From Salvia splendens (lineage: Eukaryota; Streptophyta; Magnoliopsida; Lamiales; Lamiaceae), in contig NC_056035.1 in the NCBI RefSeq assembly GCF_004379255.2, forward strand, positions 37,452,773-37,516,772: a DNA stretch of 64,000 nt, in the 5' to 3' direction. A program made the position numbers and the translations under genes. Below are positions 13,001-22,983 of the stretch, piece by piece. Every line of letters begins with the position of its first letter. Within the stretch, counting starts at the first letter, position 1. The notes under the pieces are model-generated. The model worked only from the letters and a program-made list of their open reading frames with translations, made no database searches and was not told the DNA's origin.

Positions 13001-14128
13001 GTTTGAAGCAGGCTAGCAGGAAGTGGAACAAAACTTTTGATGACTACATGATTAAAATTGGATTTCATAGATCCAATTATGATTCCTGTGTATACATCAG
13101 GAAGAGAGGCATGCACCCTACATTTCTTGTACTCTATGTAGATGACATGCTTGTTGCTGGAGTGAGCAAAGAAGTGGTTCAGGAAGTGAAGAGAGAACTT
13201 AGTGCAGCATTTGAAATGAAGGACCTCGGGGCTGCAAGGAGAATTCTAGGTATGAATATTATCAGAGACAGAGCTAAGAGACAGTTATGGCTCACACAAT
13301 CTGATTATGTCTCAAAACTGTTAAGAAGATTTAAGGTGGAGAACATGAAGGCAGTTGCTACCCCATTAGCAATGCACTTCAAACTTACTGCTGATCAGAA
13401 GCCTAAGAATGAAGCTGAAGATAGGGAAATGAAAAAGATACCTTATGCTAACATAGTAGGCAGCATTATGTATGCTATGATTAGTACAAGGGTAGATATT
13501 GCCCAAGCTGTCAGTGTAATTAGCAGATTTATGGCAAATCATGGAAGGGAGCATTGGGCTGCTCTCAGATAGTTATTGAGGTACTTGAAGGGTGCAGGAG
13601 ATGTAGGCATTCTATTTGAGGCAAATGATGTGGATGAGGTTGATGCTATTGTGGGATTTTGTGACTCGAACTTCGCTGGAAATCTAGACAACAGGAAGTC
13701 TCAATCAGCATATATCTTTACAATGTATGGATCTGCTATTAGCTGGAAGTCAAGTCTCCAAAGTGTGGTGGCACTTTCCACAACAGAGGCAGAGTTTATC
13801 TCACTCGCTGCTGCCATAAAAGAGAGTTTTTTGGTTGAAAGGAATGTTGTCTGATCTTGGTATTGAGCAAGAAGCTATAGCAGCCGGCTGTGATAATAAC
13901 AGTGCTATATGCCTAGCCAAGCACCAGGTTTATCACGAGAGATCTAAGCACATTGATGTGCGCTATCACTTCATCAGAGAGGAGATTGAAAAAGGCAATG
14001 TGAAGGTTTTCAAAGTTCACACATCGGAGAACCCTGCTGATATGTTAAAAAAACCATTGCAAAAGGAAAAGTCCCTGCTTTGTCTGAAATTAGTAGGACC
14101 GGAGAAAAGAGATTTAGTTAGTGATTGA
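10090..14128 (+). pseudogene. decayed copia gag-pol polyprotein
   Basis: Domains in order: copia-type gag (about 10140-10840); zinc knuckle C-x2-C-x4-H-x4-C at about 10858-10900; aspartic protease with D-S-G (about 11026-11040); pre-integrase zinc region (11400-11550); integrase core (about 11650-12000, including the DNG and ERANRT region); reverse transcriptase with YVDD at about 13135-13147; RNase H (13640-14100). In-frame stops are seen at 10981, 11735, 11882, 12641 and 13570, and frame changes near 11176, 11631 (G-run), 12815 (A-run) and 13829 (T-run). Four of the stops replace Trp or Gln codons, as expected of C-to-T or G-to-A decay. It cannot encode a working polyprotein. Confidence 0.95.
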
Positions 14129-14134
14129 GCAATC

Positions 14135-14143
14135 AAGGTGGAG
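14135..14143 (+). other. polypurine tract
   Basis: AAGGTGGAG lies two bases upstream of the right LTR, where plus-strand DNA synthesis would be primed. It is interrupted by one T. Confidence 0.6.
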
Positions 14144-14145
14144 TT

Positions 14146-14481
14146 TGTGATGAAGAGTGATAGCTCAAACACTAACCAAGGCAGCTCCAATATGGAGTGA
14201 AAGTTCAACAAAATGAAGAAAGGTTCGGCCGCAGGCAACATCTCGTTTCAGCAGCCGTTGGATGTTAAGTAGTTAGATGGATCTTTTCTTGGCCGTTAGA
14301 TTAGAATAGCCGTTAGTTTTTTCTGTTTAAATAGCAGCTGATTAGTTTGAGTAGAAGCATTGTACTGTTACACTATTTCTTCCTCAATTGAATTTCAGTG
14401 AATAAAAGATTTCGTTTCCATCTCATTCCATCCTTTAATCGATTGTCATTCTTCCTTCAATTCGTTCCTCAATTGCTAACA
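14146..14481 (+). repeat. right LTR of the copia element
   Basis: Begins TGTGATGAAG and ends GCTAACA, followed at once by the CCTTC target duplication at 14482-14486. Confidence 0.95.
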
Positions 14482-14486
14482 CCTTC

Positions 14487-15367
14487 GAATGGCCGTCTGA
14501 CAAATAAATATTACAGTAATAGCTAAGATTAACAAAATATAATAAAAATCAACAATAATACAAACAAAATAAACGCTAGTGATCAACTCCATTGCTCTCA
14601 TTCCCTAAGTAAAATAAATTAAAATAAAATAATAAATTAATGAATCATGTTTTATTTACAGGGAAATATGTGCAAGCAAAAACATGTTTATATTTTTCCA
14701 AATTCCGAATATGTTTATGATTTTTGTGATATGAAATGCAACAGACTTCGTTAATCGTTAATCAAACATATATATACGCACCTGGAGTACTATTTTGTGC
14801 GTGTAAATATCTGTATCTAAATCATAAAAAATTGTTTTTCGTTTTACACCTAAAAGTTCAAACACTGAAAAGGGAAAAGTATAAAAATGAAACCCAATAA
14901 CCAAGAAAAAAGATAATACTACTAATGATCCAAGTGGTTCAATTTCCTCTTTTGAATTAGGTTCGCAAGTAAGAATCAATGGCTTACATATATATATATG
15001 TAAATCATTCAAACTTCAAAAAATAAATCAATTTTAGGCGTCAACATTAGTGGTCTTAATTCCACGTATATATTCCAAATATAAAGCAGCCGGTGTAGAC
15101 AAAATGTGACATAAACATCATTATGAATTTTATTTTATTTTATTTTTGAAAATTCAAAGGTGTGTAAACAAAGAATTTCCAATCCCCACAACTTTGAAGT
15201 CTTTGTATAACTCATGTTCAATATTGATCAAGTGCATTGTTAACAAACATTCACACACCTATAAATATACAACTTATTTCCATATAATTATCACTAATTT
15301 TTTCAAGATCATATATCATATAGTTATATTATTCTCTCTCTTAAATAAAAATATATCTCGTAGTACT
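14487..15367. other. spacer and promoter of PR-10 copy 5
   Basis: AT-rich, no gene. TATAAATA at 15260-15267, preceded by CACACC, is a likely TATA box about 105 bp before the copy 5 ATG and matches the CACC-TATAAATA style of copies 1 and 2. Confidence 0.5.
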
Positions 15368-15983
15368 ATGGGTGTCACAAAAATTAGTCAAGAATTCGCT
15401 AGCCCAGTTGCCCCGGCACGTGCATTTAGGGCATTGATCCTAGAATCGAACACCCTATTGCCAAAACTCCTACCACAATTCATCAAGAGTGTTGAATTAT
15501 TGCAAGGAGATGGAGGAGTTGGAAGCATCGAGCAAGTAAATTTCACCGAGAGTAAGCATTTTATAAACTCATGTCTCATTGAATTATTAATTATTTCATG
15601 ATTTTCATTATTTTTGTAATGTGAATATTTTGAAAGTTCCTATGTTAAGAAACTAAAAATCTTAAATTGTTAACTCATATGCAGCTAGTCACTTTAAGTA
15701 CATGAAGAACCGTATAGATGAACTAGACAAGCAAAACTTTGTGTGCAAATACACGATGGTTGAGGGCGATGCAATGGCCGACAAGCTCGAATCGATCGCG
15801 TACGAGATTAAGTTCGAGAACTCCGGAGACGGCGGCTGCGTTTGCAAGATGACGAGCGAGTATCACTCGTTCGGAGGGTACGAGGTGAAGGAAGAAGAGG
15901 TGAAGGCCGGGAAAGAGAGTGCCATGGCTATATACAAAGTTATTGAAGCCTATCTCTTGGAAAACCCCAATGTTTTTGCCTAG
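15368..15983 (+). CDS. PR-10/Bet v 1-family protein (copy 5), two exons
   Basis: A 160-residue PR-10 protein from exons 15368-15551 and 15685-15983. The 133-bp intron, shortest of the five, is at the same codon-62 phase-1 position (donor GAGA|gtaagc, acceptor atgcag|CTAG). It starts MGVTKISQEF at 15368; the open frame extends far upstream but only this ATG gives a family N-terminus. The loop GDGGVGS is at residues 46-52, with Ser for the usual final Thr. The C-terminal helix ends YLLENPNVFA. It resembles copies 3 and 4 more than 1 and 2. The ligand is unknown. Confidence 0.95.
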
Positions 15984-16411
15984 TTTATTTGTCTACTAGT
16001 ATTCAATAATTTGATTGATTATTGTGTTTTCACCTTTTATTCTTTTGGTTGATATTGTTTTCAATTTTAATTGTGATTGTTGTTGATAATGCGATTTTTT
16101 TAAATTTGTGAGTTAATTTTTGCATTTGTAACGACATTTATATGTCGATATTTTAAAAGAAATGATTATGAAGATTCTGGGATTGATTTCATTAGTTGGT
16201 GAAGTGATAATCCATGATGAAAAAATGGATTATAAACTGATAACTCTATAGACTAGAAAATCTAATTATACAAACAAAATGCTGTTATAGCAGAAATGTG
16301 GTGAACATTGATTAAAACAAAACTGTTTAATATGAATAGCATAACTGCATAATACAACATTGGTGACAAAATTTGGGGTTGATCGCTTTCCCTTTTCTAT
16401 TACAAACATGT
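15984..16411. other. spacer between convergent PR-10 copy 5 and UTP5-like gene
   Basis: Holds the 3' ends of two convergent genes. It is T-rich on one side and A-rich on the other; no other feature is seen. Confidence 0.5.
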
Positions 16412-19400
16412 CTAATCATCACTCTCACTGTCTGTCTGAGAATCATCATCAACTCCATAAACAACTTCATCAACATCTTCATCTTCATCTTCGCTTTCAT
16501 CCTCATGCTCATCATCACGTTCTGAGACAAGAGTCTTGTTGTTTACAGCCTTGTCAATCTGTTCAAAATGCAATGTTCATTAGCAAACAAACAATCAGAG
16601 GTAAACACGGTTTAAATGAACTCAAAAGATTAACCTGAGCAGATACGAGTTGCAAACGACCGGATAACTGGAGTAAAGAGTTCATTGCTGGTGCTTTGGC
16701 GTAGGCAAGCTGAAGATGGAGTATACATAAAGTGAGTCATAAGCCAGTAAAGGACAGATAATATTAAGTAATTCTATCGTATTGACGATAATGTTCTTGG
16801 ATATTTTGAGTAATACTCATCAGTTTACCTTGTATAAGGAATCAAGAAATTTTGGTTCCTTAGATTTGATTAAACCACTGTGACACACCAAAATACAAGA
16901 TATCCAAGGGAGAACATACTTGCTGCTGTGTGATCTGGCAAAAGAATAACTATATAAAGGAGGGAGACGAAATATGAATTGAGAAACATATTTTATTCTG
17001 CAAAATTTGGGTAAGAGTTTGCAAGTGCAGAAGCTAAATTGAATATTATCATAGCAAAAAAACATCACATTTGAGTTCCCAGATTTTCAGAGATCAGACC
17101 TGGATTGCCAAATATCCACCAATCCTCTTAAAAGGTCGAATGCATCATTAGGTTCCAGGGACAAAACAGTAGTCTTCACCTATAGAGTCAGGGACAAATT
17201 TATCATACTATATCAGAATATCTGGAACAGACACGAGCTTAAAACTTCATCATAGAGAATACCTTTCTCTGTGGTGTACTTGCATCAAGATTAATGCCCT
17301 TCAGGTATTTAAAGACCAATGTCGAGCTTAGTGCATCATCCGTACTGCTGAGTATCCCTAAAGATCTCAGCTGATCCTCCATGCACAGTGTAACAGTGTC
17401 TAACTCATCTTTTTCTGGATTGTACATAGCATGAGTCAGATTTAAGAAGAGGCAAGCATCATCCAATGTTAAACAAAAGAAGCAGTATGTTGGTCTTTAA
17501 ATTTTCATAATCACTATGTAAAACTTGTGACAAATGCCTCAGTGACACAAGGCCTACTTGTAACAAGCAACTTCATTGCTTTCATTTGCACGATTCTATT
17601 ATAAGTTGCAATGGAAGATTTTCTCTCGAGTAGAGAGCACATAGAACTTATAATTTGCATTGCTCTTTGAGTAGAGAGCAGGAGAGCACATAAAACTCTT
17701 GCAAGCTTTTGACCTGGTTCTTTTATGAAGCAACAAACAAAGTATAAATGTTACTAAATAAGAGAAGGGGATGAGTTCCCATGCATACCTTTGACTCCAA
17801 AAGGTTTAGCCTCACTCTTTCCATCAACCAGATCAAGCATCTGAGGCACAGGGCCTAATGCACCCTCTATGTTTGAGCGATCGAGAGCAGTAACTGTTCA
17901 ACGTATATGTATACGTACATAAAAGTTAATACCACATTAAGGATAAGATAGCTACAAGATTTAACATCACCATGTTTGATAATAACAAGCAAGCAGATGC
18001 ACATTTGAATTAAGCTAATGGTGATTCCACATAGAGTTACATAACAACCAAGGATGCATCTAATTGTGTAGAGAGAGAGCATCTGACTTGCCTTCGTTAC
18101 GGATGTGCGATGTTTTTCTAGATTTTTGGGGTTTGCTGGTTGGTAATAGGATACCATCGTTTGAAAAACTTAATTGTAAGTCTGTTCCAGGCTGAACCAG
18201 AATTTTTTCAAATGTTGGTTTTATAAGCAAACCGTATGCGAGGAACACGTGACCAGATGCAGGCATGGAAATATTTTGTAGCTTTCCAGCAAATACATTG
18301 GGAATCCCCCCCTTGTGTTTCTGTAGAAATTCATTATCAGAAGGTACGGATATCTTCGTTGGTTTAGAATTGCGCAGCTCATCAATAGTCTTCCCATGCC
18401 AAAAATAGCAGACGCCAACTTCCGATATAGCCAAAACACATAGACTTGCATCATCTGCATCGCCAGTGCTGACAAACTTGCTGTCCAAGAATACAGCAGG
18501 ATGGTCCATCGCAAGGACAATAGAAGCGGATTTCTTTTTGCTACCATCGATTTCCCAAACTGCAATATATCGTTCTCCTACTGCTGAAGAAAGCACATAT
18601 TTACCATCTTCGGAGAAAATCATGCATCTCACAGCTCCCTATTAGAAAAGGAGAAATATGAATGATCTATGCAAAAAGGCTTGAAAAAGTGAAAGAAATT
18701 AACAGAAATTCATAAGAAAAAATGTAATTACAAAAGTTTTTTTTTCTTTTTTTTTTACTAAAGTTAGTTATTGTAGGAAATAAAGAAAGGAGCTCACGGG
18801 ATGGCCAGAAAAATTCTGCAGCTTTTTGTGGTTTGTAGAATTGACAATCTTTAACTGAGAGGCCGCAGTTGCTATCATTCTCCCATCTGATTTAGTGCAG
18901 TAGCCAACCAGGAATCAATGAGTAAGGAAAATAACAAATTCTAGCAAAAACTTATGCGAAGACTGCAACAACCACATAGGAAGGAAAATTATAAACCACT
19001 TTACAGGTATTGAGATGAAACAGTTTATCAGTCGTTTATTTTGGCCCTTATAAACCAGTTTACAAACATTGAAACTTTTCAATGCTGAAAAAAGAATGTG
19101 GGAAGTACCTGGGGAGATAGCTAACGAAGATATCGCCCTTGAAGCAGCACTGAACTTATTTAACAAGTTCCCTGACATTGCTTCTATCTCACAAACCATT
19201 CCATCTGCACCCGCCGTGTAAATGTGTGAGCCATGTGCAGGAAATGAAACAGCACTGACACCCCTGCAAATTTTAACAGAGAAGAGCAAATAACTGATTA
19301 GCACAAAACACATGTATTTATGCTTGAAATTCATGGATGTTGTAGACGAAAGCACAACAGAAAGGTCCCCTTAAGGATGTAATTTCAATTATTGCAACCA

Positions 19401-20629
19401 TTACTTCATTTGCCTATTTTAACCCTTATTGAGATATAAACAAAAAAACAGTCATGTTGTACAAAAGCTATAAGTACAATAAATTTTAGAGCCAAATCAG
19501 CTTTAATATAATTAAAAAAAGATGCAAATCATCAAGCTAGTGTCAATGTTTGGACACAATAATAAAGGGCGAACCATCCCATTCCATGACGAAATTAACA
19601 ATTTTATATCACACTCATCCAGATTTGGTATCCCGCGAAACTCAAATACAAATCAGAGATTAAAGAAACTAGCATATTGATACTCACCCTGGATGGCAAT
19701 TGTTAACCCTCCATTTCAACTGGCCGGCAGCCACATCCAACGCGAGAACATCCCCACCTCCAGTCCCCAACAACAAAAGGGAACTCCCGAGCTTCCTTTT
19801 CTTCTGAAGGCAGAAGTTCAACAACATTCAATAATCAGTATCATATACTATAAGCTAGTATGCATTGATAGAAAAGAACTATACATGTGCTCAAAAACCA
19901 AACCTTTTTCTCCAGAGAAAACCACTTCATACATGTATAATCCATGGAAAGGTGCCCTCCCTCCTGATTCCCAAAGACACTCTTCGTCTCTGTCAATGCA
20001 AGATCAGCAAATTCAGTCTGCACCTGACTCTTCCCGGTGTCCCATATCTACGAGTTTGACAAACTAAATTATTATCTCCTATCTTACGAACTACTAACCC
20101 AGCAAATGAATGCATGTAGGAACTATGTAATAGCATCAAATTTCATTGTTTTAATTAAGGGTGTAACTCAGTCATATACTGGCGTGCTCAAGCTCAATTT
20201 AGTATCAAGCCAAGCCTCAAGCTTTATTTACCAAATACTTCAAGACTCGTGAGCTTATTCGAGCCCAATGAGCTTTCTAAATTTAGACAGATGTTTCGGC
20301 TATTTTTTTCTTTTACCATTAGATTCTTTTATTCATTAAATCAGTAAACGAGCTTGAACTGAGTCGAGCTCTGACTAGCTCAGGCATAGGTTATAGCCCT
20401 AATTTTAATACAACGACGAATAAAAGCATCGCTACAACCATGAATAAGAGCATGTTCAGCTAAATAGCATAATAAGGAACACTACAAACAGTAAAAATCA
20501 TCGCATTTTTCAACAATTTATCACAATTAAGAAACGCACCTTCACCCGACCATCACCGAGAGTGATGGCAAACAAGTCCAAATTCGGACTAAATGAGGTT
20601 AAAACATCTCTTATATTTGACGACACCAT
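16412..20629 (-). CDS. WDR43/UTP5-like WD40 protein of the small-subunit processome
   Basis: A 601-residue nucleolar-type protein for pre-18S rRNA processing. The twelve exons, 5' to 3', are 20540-20629, 19904-20047, 19688-19803, 19109-19263, 18798-18886, 18092-18638, 17789-17893, 17263-17414, 17100-17179, 16829-16934, 16635-16709 and 16412-16558. Exons 1-6 encode WD40 repeats (VKIWDTG-type endings; AVWEIDGSKK; YTAGADG). Exons 8-10 encode an Utp12-type helical domain (EDQLRSLGIL, FDLLRGLVDIW, VLPWISCILVCHSG). The last exon is a run of Asp and Glu, typical of nucleolar proteins. Frames join throughout. The sixth intron uses a GC donor (GAAG|gcaagt): the nearby GT would break the frame. UTP5 versus another Utp12-domain protein is judged by length and order. 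Confidence 0.88.
20155..20410. mobile_element. possible hAT-type remnant in intron 1 of the UTP5-like gene
   Basis: Intron 1 holds repeated GAGCT/AGCTC strings (for example GAGCTTGAACTGAGTCGAGC near 20348-20368 and its near-complement around 20187-20275), bounded by TTAAGGGTGTAAC on the left and a weak inverse, GGTTATAGCCCTAA, on the right. This resembles non-autonomous plant elements, but no target duplication is clear. Confidence 0.3.
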
Positions 20630-22983
20630 TCTCTTTTTCGAGCAGTTACTTAGTAAGTTGAATGAAGAAAATCAATCACTGCTGCAACACACCACCACGA
20701 GCCCGGCGAAGCAGACGGACGGAGAGGCAGGCGGAAGGAGAGCCGGTGAGGCAGGCGGGAGGTGTCGCGGCGGCGCGGGGCAAGTTTTGCGGTGGAGAGA
20801 GAATGATTTGGAGGCGCCTTTTACAATAAGGGTTTTGAGGCTTTAATTATTTTAGGGGTTTATATTTTAGTCCTATAATATGGAACATCAATTTGTGTTA
20901 TGTTTTTAAAATCGAATTCTTTTTTTATTTAAGTGAACATTTTTGAAGTATGTACTCCTATACTATTGATAATTCAATCTTTTTATTAATCTTTAATATT
21001 CCGTATATTGAAATTAGTTAAGGTTTGTAGTATTTATAAATGAATTTATTTATTTATATTTGATAATTAAGTTGTACTACTAGTGTAATTTCATAATATT
21101 TATATTTAAATTACTAAACGTTGTATACAAGTTAGCATTGAATTGATTTTGATTTCTTTTGGAGATAATATATTATTATCGATTCTTATTCTCTTCGTCC
21201 CATAAAAATAATGATATTCAGGATGACTCGATAAATAATGGATAATTAATAAAGTAAAAGAAATGAGACGAATGATAGTAAAATCTTGATAAAAATTAGT
21301 CAGCTACTTAACCTCTTATACTAACAAAAATGTGTGGCTATTGGAAGGATGTCAAGTACTCTTGTACCATTTTCGGGACATTCTGTTGAACTTCTAGAGT
21401 TTCCCGTTGGGAAGAATCATGAAAATACTCCACAAGCAATGTAGAGACACTAAAATTGGTAATTCTTGAGAAGTATCAACTCACGTCTTATTTACTTGTG
21501 CAGATGATGTGGTGGAATCGATAAGGCTTGTGAGTTGGCTTGTTTAGTGTATAAATGTCATTTGATTAAAATATTGTAGTATTCGGTGATGATTTTAGAC
21601 AAATATTATTAGTTATTACTATTAAATATAGATGTTAAGATGTTGTTGATGTCACCTATTGAATAAAGGGAAAATGTTTTATAAACTGAGTTGCACTTCA
21701 TTATCTTCTTATTTTACATGTTCATTGTACAAAGTGAATATATAGAGTTTTATTTATAATTGGACACGTAAAGTAAATAAATTATGGTTGACCTATCAAA
21801 CTAATTTATTTCTTAAATATGGTGAACCATTTACGAATTATAATTTAATGAAATTATGGTATCCTTTTATTTTCGTACATCGCAAAGCCATGGTCCCATA
21901 TCTTATTTCTGCATTAAATTTATTTTAACGCAAGTTCACTTTCAATAAAGGCGATATGCATTTTTTGCCACTAATTTGACATTATTTTAATTTGGGATCG
22001 TAATAGTTATCACAGTTAAAAAAATCCATAAAATAAGCTATTATCCATACCACAAAAATGTGTAAATCATCTTATTAGTCAAATTTCGTTAACAAAATAC
22101 AGATTAATTTTGTAAAGTAATCATAGGAGTGTATGACACATAGGATTCACCCGCACCGTCAACACAGGATAACTCCTCCACCACATCCCGCTAAGCCTAC
22201 GCATTTTGCCTTCCCTATATCCAACCCAAAGCGCACTTAACCTCCAATGACAATACTACCCCCAATAAATTATCCCATTCATTAAATAAATTATTCCATG
22301 TTTTATTCGAAAAATATACAGTAAAATATGTTTCAATTTCAGTTTCAGTTTGTAGTGACATGTGTAGAAGTTCATGATTTATTATCCTCCAAAATCTCTA
22401 GCGTCAATTATGAAGTTATTAAGAGACAATTAAATGAAAAAAATGACGAGTATGAAAACTAAAGTGAATAGCACATGAAGTAGGAGTACTAAATATGTAG
22501 ATGAGGTATGTTTAATTTGTATTAAATATTAATGGAACGAGTACAAAAAATAGGGATTGTGTATATAAAAATATTACTATTAACTCACCATTCACCTATT
22601 ATTTACTCACTTATTCACACAGTCAAAGAAATGAATAGTAATATTTTAAGGGATGGGAAGCAATTGAATGCAATTACATTACTAGGCTTAATTACGCGGA
22701 TAAAATCACAAAGCAACACCGAAAAATAAATGATGTTTAATGGAAGGCTAATTACGTCATTATGCAGTTGCGTTAAAGCTTTAGTGATAGACTGTTGATT
22801 GTTGAACCCCCCCTTTCCGCAATTCTTCTCACTCTTGCAAAAATCAATTAATCGATCAACAGATTATGCGACGAATTATAGCATAATCTCCGAATCTATG
22901 TGAGTTACATGTTTTGCTTAAAGCGCGCTGTGATTAAGGGTGAACAATTATTTGGTTGCTGATTTGGTCGGACCGGAGCTCCG
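20630..22983. other. 2.3-kb spacer between divergent UTP5-like and lipase genes
   Basis: Contains the 5' regions of both genes. About 20690-20800 is GC-rich with GGCAGGCGG-like repeats, probably the 5' UTR or promoter of the UTP5-like gene. About 21187-21290 resembles a degraded Stowaway-like element (TCTTCGTCCCATAAAAATAA / GAGACGAATGA). The rest is AT-rich and nothing else is recognised. Confidence 0.45.

Larger units (their letters stand above)
9717..14481 (+). mobile_element. Ty1/copia LTR retrotransposon, complete but decayed
   Basis: A 4,765-bp element with two LTRs (340 and 336 bp), TG...CA ends, 5-bp target duplications, a primer-binding site, a purine-rich tract, and domains in copia order: gag, zinc knuckle, protease, integrase, reverse transcriptase, RNase H. 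By hand count the LTRs differ at about 16 positions plus two small indels, close to 5 percent, so the insertion is not recent. The coding region carries several stops and frameshifts, so it is not autonomous. It sits between PR-10 copies 4 and 5 and lengthens that spacing. Confidence 0.97.

Noticed and set aside
20562..20846. Plus-strand open frame of 94 codons
   Set aside because: It covers exon 1 of the UTP5-like gene on the other strand plus a GC-rich leader; its protein is low-complexity Gly/Arg.
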